From assembly GCA_030765045.1 (NCBI GenBank), contig CM060963.1, forward strand, positions 93,379,676 to 93,443,675: a stretch of 64,000 nucleotides of DNA, read 5' to 3'. The position numbers were made by a program, and so were the translations under genes. Below the pieces are notes generated by a model that had not been told where the DNA came from, made no database searches, and was given only the letters and a program-made list of their open reading frames with translations. The stretch is from Tenodera sinensis. Its lineage: Eukaryota > Arthropoda > Insecta > Mantodea > Mantidae. Below are positions 44,776-57,150 of the stretch, in pieces (the stretch's first letter is position 1; every line of letters starts with the position of its first letter).

Positions 44776-45616
44776 ACCAAAGTTCTTGTGTTTGTTCCAC
44801 ATAATGATTGAATCGTTGAATTTTATTTTGTACATTCTTTTTATAGTTTTAGTTAATAACGTGTGAAATTAAATGTTTATATTTTGTCTGTTGCTGAGTT
44901 ATTGTTCTTGTTCCAGTTTTCCATTTAGAAGGTAATATATCATTACGTTATATTCTTTTGTAATATTATTTAATTGAAAAATAAACTGCTGCAGGAACTT
45001 CTCTGATCGTCTGCGAAGTTGCCAATGTGCATAGTTTGTTCCAAAAGCCAACCTCGTCAAATACTTTCTTTTCAAATCTTCACAGGGCATGGTAAGATCG
45101 AGTCTGACTGTACCATTCATTTGTAACACGCAAGTACATTGCCAAAAAGGAAGGGAAACACCGACTTGCTGGAGGACTATTAGTGTTAATTTACACTCCA
45201 CTAACTCTTTCTTCTACGTCATACTGCTGAGTGGGTAGTAACCTCTGAACAAGCTTCACGTCCACGCGAAGGTCAATATTGGCGGATGAGTCGATGAGGT
45301 GATACCGTCACTTATCATCTTCAACAAAATACTTCTTCCGGTTTCTGAAAACTGTTACATCCTCTTCCTAGGACCTACATTACCACGTCTACTTGGAAGT
45401 GTATCTATTTTAAATAGTGGCACCTTCAGTTGTTTATTTGTCAACACAAACATTTACAAAGTTTCACTTCTGAAAAATTAAGTTATTTAAATGTTTGTGA
45501 TTCTCTTAGGCTAGGTGGTGTCAAATTGGGTGCATTGCACTGTGCAAGGTGCAAAATGTGACTACGTAAAGTTGACCTCGGTGCAAATTTCCACTCCCTC
45601 TTTCCTTACGCGGGGC
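44776..45616. other. no supported gene
   Basis: A 100-codon minus-strand open frame (44,899-45,201) has no recognised domain; not called. Confidence 0.4.
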
Positions 45617-45690
45617 TCTAATGACCTAGCTGTCGACGGGCCCTTAAACCCTAATCACTCACTCACTCGCTCTTTCCTTACGCGTCTCTC
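45617..45690 (+). repeat. short 3'-tail repeat with (CACT)n
   Basis: AATGACCTAGCTGTCGACGG followed by GCCCTTAAACCCTAA and a short CACT array; third copy of the repeat. Confidence 0.65.
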
Positions 45691-47284
45691 TCACTCGCTT
45701 TGCCGTCTCCTTCTTCCTCACTTTCAGCACTGTTTCTTCATCACTGCATAATATTCATGTGCGGCGTGCAGTGTTAAACTGCTTAATTTGGATTTTAATA
45801 TCAAATCTGGTCTTTTATTTTAAGGATCTTACGAACTTCGATTTTGGATAAAGAATCATCTCCAAGATGTAGCAAACTCATATTTTTCCTCTCTATCATC
45901 CTCTATGATTTCACCATATGTGCACTCTGCTACAGTGTGTTATTTCTGCAAATGGGTATCTAGCTCTATGGTCACAACTTTCCAAATTCACTTTCGGCAT
46001 TCTTTGCTTTATACAGCTACCTATTAATGTAGCACTAAACTTTTGCGGAAATAGTCGCCGTCATTCGAGAACCTGAAAAGAGTTTGATGAACAAATCTGA
46101 AATAGCGAAAGAAATAAGGGATTACACCGAACACTTTGTCAACTTATCTGAAGAACAAGGAGAAAATGTCAAGTAGTGCCTCGAGTGAAAATAGAAAGAA
46201 TTGAGAAAGAGTGAGACATACGGAAAATCCTGATATATATGCAGCAGTGATTCAAATTTTTGGATATTTGGAATTTTTTTCTTGCCCCTTCAGCTTCGAA
46301 TTGTCCAAGTTCCACTGTAGTTGAGAAAAATGGGCAAATGTTTCGAAAAAATGTATTTTTGAGATTATCGCACTTGAAAATTAACTTCAAAGCAAAATAA
46401 ATAAACAACATTCCAAGGGAGTAGTCATAATTGGCTGCATACATTAGCAAAAGAAATAAACAACGGCGCACATCAAAATGCAAACGTATGTTGACACTGT
46501 CCAATGACAGAAGGTTCGGAGCTCAAGTTCAAGGGCAACCCAAGATGGAAGTGCTTCAGTACTCAATAAATTCAATTCAATTGTCTGCATCCCATATTGC
46601 CCCATGATTTGCAATTATACGTGTTTAGATCCGGGACTCCTTAGATGAAGCTTATGCTGCCCTTTCAGCAGATAATTATTTTAAAAATGTCTGGATATTA
46701 AACGTTTCTGCAAAAGCGGACGTGGCACTCTTTAACGTTTAAGGAGACGCACTGTCAATTTTAATGCTATTTAAACGTTCAAGGGTTTTAAATGACCATT
46801 GAACCATACATATTCTGAATCAGAAAGAATCACAGAATTTGTTTCCGTTAAAAATAGGAAATCCCAATTTTTGTCGCCTTACACAACCCGCCTAAGGTAA
46901 ATAAAATTTGAACTCGTCTAATGAGCGTAGTTCCTTTGGATGTGAATGTATTGCGATATTAGATGAAAGACACTGGAATAATAAACTATATAAATGTAAT
47001 GTTATGTGCGACGCAGCAAGAGGTAAAGAAGGATACACAGATGAAAGATTTGAGGACCATGGCAGTTCCTGTACTACAGTGCGTTTGTAGATCGATCGGA
47101 CCGCCCCGCGGCGTCACCGGGCCAAGCGAGGACTGGCGTGATCTCCGCCAGAATTACACGTAAACGACCGGCAAGTCATGGGTACGGAACACTAACTACC
47201 TTATATTAGGCTTACCTGCATCACAACAGATGTTGAAATGTATGACTTTCTAACGCGAAAACAGTTCTGGTTTACTTTCAAAAC
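45691..47284. other. no supported feature
   Basis: Short open frames only. Confidence 0.45.
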
Positions 47285-47485
47285 TTCACGTTGACTGATT
47301 ACCTACATTTCTCGCGTGATTTTGTCCTTCAGTTCTTATAGCGTGTGCGAATTTGATGCTTACACTTTGTTTAACGTTCCCCATAAATAAAAATCGTATA
47401 GAGGTAGGTCAGGGGAACGAGGTGGCCACTAATTATTCTATCACCATACACACTTCTCAATTCATGCATAGAATTCACAGCAGTG
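47285..47485 (-). pseudogene. IS630/mariner-like transposase relic (third catalytic Asp region)
   Basis: The minus strand reads WPPRSPDLPLYDFYLWGTLK, the family's last catalytic Asp block. A shifted frame then gives SHTL and ELKDKITREM, the C-terminal helix segment. It is the same family as the fragments at 32.2 and 40.0 kb, but a separate partial copy. Confidence 0.75.
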
Positions 47486-47594
47486 TACGATTTAACTGAA
47501 ACCTGCTAAAACCAGCCGCACAATCTTTCATTTATTGTTAATTACGGAATAAGATTATTTAAAATAGAATTTACATAAAGCCTGTTGATAACGG

Positions 47595-47862
47595 TAGGCG
47601 TCACGAGAGGGGTGCAGTACTGGAGGTGGGACGTGGTCAGCGCGCCGGTACCTCCCGGCCGGTTATGCGGTCTTCGCAACTACCAGCCACTACTTCTCAA
47701 TCAAGTAGCTCCTCTATTGGCCTCTGAGGGACTTAACGAGGCTCAGTGTATTCCGGACCAGATCTCCCAGCGGGAGAAAATCCCCACGCCGGTACCGGGA
47801 ATCGTACCGAGGTCTCCCACGTGGTAAGCAGCAGCGCTACCGCGGCAATAAGGAGACGACCC
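47595..47862 (-). repeat. SINE-C, copy 2
   Basis: Reversed. The complement of a B box (ACCGGGAATCGTACC, plus ~47,789) is near the right end. The left part (GGGTGCAGTACTGGAGGTGG and GACGTGGTCAG) matches the 62.5 kb copy closely. This copy retains the tRNA-like head. Confidence 0.7.
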
Positions 47863-47886
47863 ACACTTGTGGACACTATTTCTTAA

Positions 47887-48740
47887 AAACAGTTATTCTC
47901 TATCTCTTTCATGTTAGTCGAGGTAAACCTTTGTACACATTTCCTTGCAGGTATAATGGAAATTGGGGAGTATAGTAGGCTTAATGATAGTCAAATCTTT
48001 AAAGGCTTTGAAATTCCATTCTCTTTACGTTTCCAGGACTTAAAGGCTGACTCCCATTTGAGAAAAGCTAGATATTGGAAAATACAAACAATAACAAGGA
48101 ATATCTCGGAAATAGTTTACTCTACAAAAAATGTATTTGACATAAATTGCGTGTTTGAACGAGATTTACATTTTTTGTGGAAGATTTTGTTTCTCTTGCT
48201 GTTTACCAGCCATGTAAAGTCATCCAGAATGAAGACGACTTCTAAGGATATTCCCAGGAAATTCAAGATATGCATTTTATTTCTTATGGTATCTTAAACA
48301 TGTGATATTGTAATAAAAATCCTTAGAGACATTTTTGAGAAAATTTAAATTATTGATACAATTAAAATTAAATAAAAATTTTCGAAAAGGATAGCCTGTG
48401 ATGGGAATGGGCGGGATTTTCTTTAAAATCTTCGTCTGGCATTCTTGGAAGTTGCTAAACGTATATACCAAGTTTGATATCCAACGGACACAGAGACAGA
48501 CATCCAGAATTTTTCTAAAAATGCATTTATTTTATTTTAGGGGCTACAAAAGTTTTATTTCCGGTGAAATATTAGTATTTAATTTTGAACATAGTGAAGA
48601 AAGAAATTAAAAGAAAAAGTTTTTTTTTTTTTTTTTTTTTTTTTCCCAATACGAAAGCCTCAAAATGTTTATATCCAGTGAAATCTCGGTATCAAATTAC
48701 GAGTATAATGCAGTACTTCTTTCACTTTCTATAGGCGAGT
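47887..48740 (+). repeat. family T repeat, copy 8
   Basis: Runs from TCTCTTTCATGTTAGTCG through ATCTCGGAAATAGTTTAC and AGCCATGTAAAGTCATCCAG to TACTTCTTTCACTTTCTA. Near the right end a segment (TTTCCGGTGAAATATTAG and, after a T-run, ATCCAGTGAAATCTCGG) is present twice. No CA tract is present. Confidence 0.75.
48620..48644 (+). repeat. T homopolymer
   Basis: About 25 T between the two partial right ends of family T copy 8. Confidence 0.95.
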
Positions 48741-49679
48741 GAATGTAATGTGTGTGAAAGTTATTTATAAAGTGATTAACAGCTTAGCAATCAAATGAAA
48801 GCGAGAAGCAGCAATAATAAATTTAAGCCGTCGGGAGTAGCCTAGGAATTAAAGGCGGCTAATATAAATCAAACAACATAATACATATTTTAGTGGACGC
48901 ACGAGGCCACAGAAACATCAGCACAATCTTCATAAATCAGTTCCATCGGCGAAATGTCAATTTCTACTTGAATTGTTACACTCTTGAGAATGGTAGCATG
49001 AGAACGTAAATGTAATAACTCGTTGAAATTCCCCATTAATCTCCAGCATCAAAACATTCGAGGTATGGGATAACATCGGGTGTGAAGACAAATTGGGCTG
49101 AATCTGTTTGGTACAGTCGCATGCTACGTTCTGTTTGGTAGTCAGAGCAGACATTCCCTGCCAAGCTGTTGGTTGAAAAACGGAGCACTTGAGTGGGACA
49201 GTATATAGTGAATTCTTTATCAAATTTCAAGAAAATATCTCACTCAATGAAGTTGTGCACTGTGATAAAATATGGTTTTTATGTTTTATTGAATACTCTA
49301 TCATAGGTACGTCAAACTATGGACCATCTCACGTTAGAATGTGTAATGTATCGATTATTGAGGGACTCCTTCATTGGAAAAAATGCAGGAACGATAATCT
49401 TATAGAAGTACCAACCTTATTCTTTAATCCTAGTGAAGCTGAAAAATCTATTAAGTGCTGTTGGATTGTCGTCTTACAAGATTAGGGCAAACTTTATACT
49501 TGTATCGACATTATAAAGATATAGTTCTTACAACTTTTTTAATTTACTACAATACGATTTACCTCGTGTTACTTTTGAGGCTGTCTTTTCCTTCTATTAC
49601 CATTAACTTTCTGTCATTTCTTTCCTTTCTGCTTACCGCCTCTCTTATTCCCGTAGATGTGGAAGGCATACGGATGCCT
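48741..49679. other. no supported gene
   Basis: A 98-codon frame at 49,189-49,485 (+) has no recognised domain; not called. Confidence 0.4.
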
Positions 49680-50052
49680 TTCACACCCAGGGCTTACAAG
49701 CTAGCGCCTGGGGTTCAGATGCTTGTGAAGGGCACAGTAACTCTGGAGTGGACTTTAAGGGCCTGTCGACTGCTAGGTCATTTGGGAGTAACTCTGGGTA
49801 TGAGAGAACATCCAGAATATGTGATCAGGCCGATACCGGTATGAGAGTGAAGGAGATCATGGTATGTAACGAGGGTGACAGGATAAAAGAAAACATGATA
49901 ATGGATCAGTTGGTGAAATAAATGGAGAACCCGGAGAAAATCTGCCTAGACGCCGCTTTGTCGACCAAAACCCCTCATACGGTTCCTGGGATCGAACCCG
50001 GGCCACTTTGGCAAGAGGCAAACGGTCTAATTACTCCGTCACTTTACCACCC
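49680..50052 (-). repeat. SINE-1-related copy d (diverged, reversed)
   Basis: The plus strand has GGAGAACCCGGAGAAAATCT, GGATCGAACCCGGGCCAC (B-box complement) and a left end with GGCTTACAAGCTAGCGCCTG, all in the same order as SINE-1 copy a. Similarity is lower than among copies a-c, so it is an older or sister subfamily. Confidence 0.6.
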
Positions 50053-50814
50053 TTTTACTTCTTACAAAGCTAATTTTGGAAGGTTTACAGTAACAGACCT
50101 GTCGTTTAAAACGTATATTTGACAATGTCTGTTTGCATATATTTTATTCATCAATCGAATTGTTTATAGGTGTTTATGAAAGAGAATTTCTAACCATATG
50201 CAAAAGTAAGTGTAGTGATACTAATATGGCAATGTCGGTTATTTTCTGACCGATTGTAGTTGCTGCATTTGCCCTATACTTCACTTCACAGCAGATAAAT
50301 GTTTCCTGCGGGACTTTTTGTGGTTTTCCTTGCAACTGCAAACCGTATTTCATATTTGTACTCGTGCTAATGACTCGTGCGCTGGACTTTTAAGTAGCCT
50401 TGTGTAAAATGAGCAATTTGAACTCTTAAAACCCGACTTATCTCATGTCCCGTAGATTTTCTTGGTCGTTAGGACAATTTCCAAGTTCTTTCTTGTTCCG
50501 GCTTAATGTGGGGTAATTTGCAAGAACGTTAATTCAGTGAAGACCTTTGGTAGCTGGCATGGGAACTTAAACGCTTCAAAAGAAAGAGGCAAGGAAAGAA
50601 AAATATTGAGACAACTTTAGTATCAGATTTTAAGTTTACAGTAACATGCTGAAAAACTCGCTGGTGTCCTTAATGAAAACCGTCCATGGTTAAGATTTTC
50701 ACTGATGCACATTTGAAGCGACTCTAGTTTTCAGCTGAGCTCTTATTAGAGCACAGTACCTGAGCGACTGAGCATCGCTCGGTAACCCCCCCCCCTTTTT
50801 TTGTGAAATCTTGT
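50053..50814. other. no supported feature
   Basis: A C-run near 50,787 lies just before the following repeat; nothing else recognised. Confidence 0.45.
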
Positions 50815-50950
50815 TCTTTGGGAGAAGATACTTATTTAGATAAACTTGAAAAGCAAAACGCTGACTAAATAACATTTTTTATCGCAATTGTTAAGATCCA
50901 TTTCCGAGTTGCAAGAGATATAGAGATACATATAAATATTTCATAAGCAC
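50815..50950 (+). repeat. RTE-like 3'-tail segment, copy 1
   Basis: AGATAAACTTGAAAAGCAAA, then ATCGCAATTG and CATTTCCGAGTTGCAAGAGA, then AT-rich tetranucleotides. It pairs with 52,245-52,415 in the same orientation. The 'atcg...gag.cgtttccgagttg...' pattern is typical of 3' ends of insect RTE-type LINEs and their nonautonomous relatives. Confidence 0.5.
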
Positions 50951-51039
50951 CATCATTTCAGCCGTAAAACGTCTCCTCCTGAACGCAGGTCTACCCCATA
51001 GATATCCACCTAGTTTGAGGTTTTCGTCGAGCATTTGTT

Positions 51040-51462
51040 CCATTATGGAGTTCAGTTCTTGGGTGCTGCTGTAGACTCTATATTCCAGGGCATTAACATG
51101 TTGCCCAAAGATCCTTCATCTTTTCCGTCGAGTTGTTCCATGGCTTCCTTAATCCCGGCCAGTTGCTCGTTATATTCTCCGATAGCTCTATTACAATATT
51201 GGACATTCCCGTCGTCATCTTTCCGATCCGGAGTTAACATTTTTTCAATTTGGCTTCCATTTTTGTTTCTATTTTGTCCATTTCTGTTTCCGTATTTTCC
51301 ATTCCGTAGCTTACAGTTTTCTATTCGGCTTTCATATATGCTTCCTCTGCCTCATTCCGAAATTCATTTCATTTCCCATTACGTCCATTTTGGCTAACAT
51401 TTGTTTCATCAACTGTTACATATCATGGTTTTCATCGCACTCCTGACACCAGTTGTGACAAC
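51040..51462 (-). pseudogene. Gypsy-type primer-binding site and gag-like relic
   Basis: The minus strand reads TTGTCACA-AC followed by TGGTGTCAGGA (plus 51,441-51,451). TGG plus the complement of a tRNA-Leu-like 3' end is the usual primer-binding site after an LTR ending in CA. Downstream, the frames MENTETEMDKIETKMEAKLKK and, shifted, NEQLAGIKEAMEQLDGK give a charged coiled-coil-like segment as in the N-terminus of insect Gypsy gag proteins. Stops interrupt it. The LTR itself was not delimited. Confidence 0.5.
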
Positions 51463-51559
51463 TTTACTTTTTAATTACTTCTTTACTTTTTAATAAAACA
51501 CCGGAACGACACTAAGCAAAAGCACTGTTGAGCAATACCAAATACTACAAGAAGAAAAG

Positions 51560-52078
51560 TTAGTTGATGAAGCCGTGTGAATGTAATGCGCATTTCGTTT
51601 CAATCATATGGAAACTTGTATGAATTGTTCTTAGAAGAGAGAGTAGTGAAACAAATGTGATTATGTTTAGTAAAAGAAGAATGAGTAGAAAACCCGTGTG
51701 AATTTATACGTTGCACTTATATTTCAAATGTATGGAAAAATGTATGAATTCTTAGTAGAAGAGGGCGTAGTGTGTTACGTAAAAGAAAAGGGAGTAGAGA
51801 AAACCATGTGAAGGTAATATGTTGCATGGTAAAATCGATTGCATAAAAACTTTCTCCATGAAAAAAATACCCAGATGTGCCAATTTTCATGGCAATCAGT
51901 CAACTGGTTTTGCAGTTTACTTACTCTTCAGCATACAATATAATTATAGGCGTTGGTGTGTATGAAGATGAACTACAGGGAATAACATGTGAATTGTTAC
52001 GTAAAGCAAAAGTGATTAGAGAAAATAGCATGAATGTAATACTTTGCATTTCTATTTTAAACATATAGACAGGACGAG
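51560..52078 (+). repeat. degenerate ~115-bp tandem repeats
   Basis: A core (GTAGA-AAA-CC-TGTGAATGTAAT-CGTTGCA-like) recurs near 51,573, 51,694, 51,804 and 52,027, with spacings of 121, 110 and ~2 x 111. Preceding blocks such as GTTACGTAAAAG-AAA-G also recur in phase. One unit between the third and fourth is replaced or heavily diverged. Confidence 0.65.
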
Positions 52079-52244
52079 CTGTAACACATAAACTAACATA
52101 GCTAGGTCTTTCTTACTGTATTCTGATAGCACAGGACTTTAAAACGCTACTTCGTTTGTTGAAATCGGTCCATTAGAAGAGAAGAAAAAGCCAAAATAAG
52201 GTTCAATTGCTCTGTAGAAGCGGAAATAAAAATGTTATTTTTTA

Positions 52245-52415
52245 TGTAAAACGCGTTTTTTCAGGAATGACACCTATATAGATAAACTTAAAAAGCAAAA
52301 CCCTATCTGAATACAAAATTTGATCAAAATCGCTAGAGTCGTTTCCAAGTTGCGCGGAATATATTTATATGTATACAAGAACTGCTCGTTTAAATATATA
52401 AGATAATCGTCATGT
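52245..52415 (+). repeat. RTE-like 3'-tail segment, copy 2
   Basis: AGATAAACTTAAAAAGCAAA, then TTGATCAAAATCGCTAGAGT, CGTTTCCAAGTTGCG and CTGCTCGTTTAAATATATAA. Directly comparable with 50,815-50,950 and ending in the 'tgctcgttt' block common in such tails. Confidence 0.55.
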
Positions 52416-52749
52416 TAGGTAAAAAAGGATACTTATCTGACTTAAATATTAAAAATGAGAGATGTTAGTAAAACTGCTAACAAAAAGTATCAATAGCAGT
52501 ATGTAACTAAGAATTCATCTATGGTTAATTTTATTTTAGATGATGTACTATTGAAGCTCATCCGTATTCCAATCTTTTAAAAGATTAATTCTTTCAAATA
52601 CTTACAATTGTTTTACTTATTTACTTATTTGTTTTGATCAATTGTCTTTGTGTAAAAACTTAAGGATGGGTATGCTTGAATCTAATTGGAACTATTGATT
52701 TTTATTCTTAAGCTGTAAGTTATGTTTAAAAAATCAGTACCGTCATGTT

Positions 52750-53623
52750 CACCACCACCACCACCACCACCACCACCACCACCACCACCACCACCACCAC
52801 CACCACCACCACCACCACCACCACCACCACCACCACCACCACCACCACCACCACCACCACCACCACCACCACCACCACCACCACCACCACCACCACCACC
52901 ACCACCACCACCACCACCACCACCACCACCACCACCACCACCACCACCACCACCACCACCACCACCACCACCACCACCACCACCACCACCACCACCACCA
53001 CCACCACCACCACCACCACCACCACCACCACCACCACCACCACCACCACCACCACCACCACCACCACCACCACCACCACCACCACCACCACCACCACCAC
53101 CACCACCACCACCACCACCACCACCACCACCACCACCACCACCACCACCACCACCACCACCACCACCACCACCACCACCACCACCACCACCACCACCACC
53201 ACCACCACCACCACCACCACCACCACCACCACCACCACCACCACCACCACCACCACCACCACCACCACCACCACCACCACCACCACCACCACCACCACCA
53301 CCACCACCACCACCACCACCACCACCACCACCACCACCACCACCACCACCACCACCACCACCACCACCACCACCACCACCACCACCACCACCACCACCAC
53401 CACCACCACCACCACCACCACCACCACCACCACCACCACCACCACCACCACCACCACCACCACCACCACCACCACCACCACCACCACCACCACCACCACC
53501 ACCACCACCACCACCACCACCACCACCACCACCACCACCACCACCACCACCACCACCACCACCACCACCACCACCACCACCACCACCACCACCACCACCA
53601 CCACCACCACCACCACCACCACC
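52750..53623 (+). repeat. giant perfect (CAC)n tract, 874 bp
   Basis: About 291 uninterrupted CAC triplets. Open frames across it (poly-Pro, poly-Thr or poly-His; poly-Val or poly-Trp on the other strand) are a direct result of the repeat; there is no other coding evidence. Confidence 0.95.
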
Positions 53624-53940
53624 GCCACCACCGCCACCACCACCACCGACACCGCCACCACCACCACCGACACCGCCACCACCACCGCCGCCCCCACCAC
53701 CACCACCGCCGCCGCCACCCCCACCACCACCACCGCCAACGCCGCCACCACCGCAACCGCCACCGCCACCACCACCACCACCGCCACCGCCCCCACCACC
53801 ACCGACACCCCCACCACCACCACCACCACCGCCACCACCACCACCACCACCGCCACCGCCCCCACCACCGCCCCCACCACCGCCCCCACCACCCCCACCG
53901 CCACCGCCGCCGCCGCCACCACCACCGCCACCGCCACCAC
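53624..53940 (+). repeat. degenerate (CAC)n continuation
   Basis: The same triplet phase continues with frequent substitutions, almost all at the A (giving GCC or CCC) plus a few GAC. The tract ends sharply at ACGTACTTC. Confidence 0.9.
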
Positions 53941-54097
53941 GTACTTCTACTACTAGTGATATGTTTAGAGGTGCATTAGTCTAGTTTAATTTGTCATATC
54001 GAAAGCATCTTTTTTGTTTTTAATCTACATTCTTTCAGTTATATATAAGCTACAGTAAGTAAATAACTGTGTTTCTTAAGTTTTAGTTTTTCAAGTC

Positions 54098-54345
54098 GAG
54101 GAAGTATCGTGTATATTGCATTCCACTCAGAAATTCGATACCGCGATTTCGTCATAAGTGCACCTGAGATTGCCTGAGAAAAAAAAGTTTTAGGAAAAGG
54201 TGCGTCCGTATGTAGGTGTGGATGTGTGTAACTAAAAAATGAAAAGTCGGTTAAATATTAAGCGTGGTATAATATATTTGCATGGCAAATGAAATGTATA
54301 TCTCGAATTGGGAATAGATGATGAAGTCCTCCATCCCAAAATATT
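54098..54345 (-). repeat. family T repeat, copy 9 (fragment)
   Basis: Reverse orientation: GAGGAAGTATCG, CATTCCACTCAGAAATTCGA, GAAAAGTCGGTTAAATATTA and GCAAATGAAATGTATATCTC. The middle is deleted relative to copy 7. Confidence 0.7.
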
Positions 54346-57150
54346 CCGTTAGTGCTTTGAATTTTCAGATCCTATTTGAGAAAAGTGAGAATAAGTCATT
54401 TTTCTAATGGTCATGAAAAAAGGTGGCATTTCAAAGGCAATCACAAAGCGGTGCGCCGTTCAAACATCTGATGTCGCTTTACTAATGTATACTACAGCAA
54501 AATGAGAAAATATGAATTGAAAATGTACCTGGATGGAGAAGAAGTAGCTACAGTAATATTGTTTTACAAGAATGATTAGTATAAGTACGATTAGAGAAGT
54601 TCATTAGAATACAAAATATTACAGCATGTGCTTTTCCGTCACTATTGTGGTTTTTTGTGGTCGCATTTCGGACTAAAATAGGAATTGAGAACTGCTTAAT
54701 GAAGAAAATTCTTAGTTCCCTTACCTCACCCGTCTCTTTTTTAGATTATCTGCTTATTTTTGTGGCCGTTTCCAGCAGTCCAGTTGAATTCTTGGGGTTT
54801 AATGAAGTGAAATTACTAATCCTATAATTATAGGTCATTCAATTCAACATAGTTTATTGATTGATGACAATTGTAAACTTGTGTAAATGCAATTAATTTA
54901 TTGCCGCGAAATGAACATCTTTTGTTGAACAGTTACGGTGCCCATTTGTCTTTCGATTAAAAGAATATGGAATTCCTAAACTGTGGAATAATTCCAGAGC
55001 AATAAAGAATGTAAGTTTATCAGGTATGGAATATATAGAATCACCTAGTGGAACTGTTAATTTAAAGGACTCGGTGTACGAGTTCATCGTAAGATGGAAG
55101 TATTTAACTTCTGGAGCTGGGAGCACACAAAAATGAATCCTAGAGTCTAAAAATAATTCTCTCCTCGGAGTAGAGACTCTTGTGTTTTGAAAAGAAAGCA
55201 GCAGCATCTCGACTTGTAACAAGAGCTACGTTCTTTGCGTGGGGTTTCCTCGTGAACTTTCAGTGCTTTTAACGTCAGGCTTTCCTGCGACATATGTATG
55301 TAATATCTGTTAATGCGACCATCTTAGTATTATATTCTCATGCTGCTTAAAGAGAATATACTTTTACAAGATAAATGTTAGTGACCTGAAACTTTCTTGA
55401 ATGGTTAAATATTTACAGGGTCAACACAACACTTGTTCAGTGACATATTAAGCCGTTATTAATAATAGAGTTGCAAGGAAGGAGGGATATGAAAACTTGA
55501 TAAATTCAATCAATGCATTGTATATTGCTTAGAGTATTTCACTTATGCTAGGTTATCACCTCTTGGTCGTGGTGTTATCGCTTCGGTTATATTACCGTTT
55601 CCTTTTCTTATGTTTCTGAACATCTGAAGTGTACATGCGTAGTAAAAACAATTAGCGAATCATTCAGAAACGGCAGACAAAAGATATGGTGAATATTCTA
55701 ATGAGGATTTTGATATTTTAATTGAAGAGCTGAAGTCAAACAACTATACTTTTAAATATAGCAGACCTACCTATAATGAACAGTCTACTAACGCAAATTC
55801 GTTCATATTAATTTATATTCATCATATGTCTAATTCCTCACCTTCCTGTATTAAGCGCAAAAATTGTTCTCACAACCTATTGGGTTGGTTGTAGTGCTAA
55901 TTTTAAAAATAAACATTAATTAAAATGAATCGATTAAATAAATTATTATTTCGCGGAATACTCTATTACTAAACACTATTTCATACATAGACCCATTATA
56001 TTATCGGTGATTCTTTTGTTTAGTCAGTATCGCCAACTGTATAGCATAAATCGCTGAAAATACATGATATTGCGCATTACAGCCGATTGACAATCAACAG
56101 CACTCCATTGACAACTGTGTTTTTAACAATTTTTCTTTTAATAATTAATGTATTTTTTCAGAAGAAAGGTTATTTGTTAATGTTAAAAATAGTTTTATTT
56201 ATTTGAGGTTATAAACTAAATAGTTTTCTGTTATAACAAGAGAAGATAGAAATACATGTAATTCTTGGGTTTCGTTTTCTTCAGTTGGCAGTGCTGAGTA
56301 AGTCAAACTTCATTAATCAAAATGAATATGTTTTAGATTATTTTTTATAGAATGTAGCATTTTATTTGTGATATAGTGCTTAAATTTATATTTGTTTATG
56401 AAATAGTGGAGATAAATATTCGACGATGCGCCCTTCTCAGTCCGCTCGAGAATTTATCGGTTGGGTCAGACGTCTTATGATAACCAAGGGAAACAAGAAG
56501 GTAAACAAAGATGCGGTTTCTCATGAATTCTATTCAATGTTAATACAATTAATAACGGAATTAACGGTTAAGATATATAATTTTATAGAGAAATGATAGG
56601 CAGATTCGTATATAATTACAATTAATAATTTTCGTATATTGAGATTAGTGCACAATGTCAAACGCATACAGTCATTAGCTAGGCAGTGTAAAATATCAGT
56701 CACACAATTAATTACAGAAATGTTTACTGTGGTCCATTTTGGGAAGTTAATAGCGCCCGAAAACCGCGTTTGATTTGTGTAGTTTTAGCGGTAACTTCAA
56801 CTTAATTTTTCTGCAACTAACGGCAACATACACTTCGCATTATTATTACAGGAAGAGTTATTTTCGAATCGTAAAATTTGAATACGTCAGAAGTTACCAG
56901 ATATAATTCAATAGTACCGTTCGAATGGTAAGATTCAGAAACAGTTGCATTTCTCAACCTCAATTGCTCAACAACCCTCTTCTAACAGATCATTATTAGC
57001 CTCCATTGAATGTATCGTCGACTTAACGTCAACTACACCCACCCATGCATATTCTGAGAAAGATACACTTCATCATTGGAGTAGCTGGTAGCACATACAC
57101 CGGAAACATGACTGAGACGGCGTCAAAAGTGATGCACACACACATAACTT
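54346..57150. other. no supported gene
   Basis: AT-rich, with short open frames and no recognised product or repeat. Confidence 0.5.

Noticed and set aside
44899..45201. 100-codon minus-strand open frame
   Set aside because: No recognised motif; length is within chance for this much sequence.
52722..53984. Open frames of 335-420 codons (poly-Pro, poly-Thr, poly-Val, poly-Trp)
   Set aside because: They arise because a perfect triplet repeat has no stops in most frames; no splice site, start context or conserved flank supports coding.
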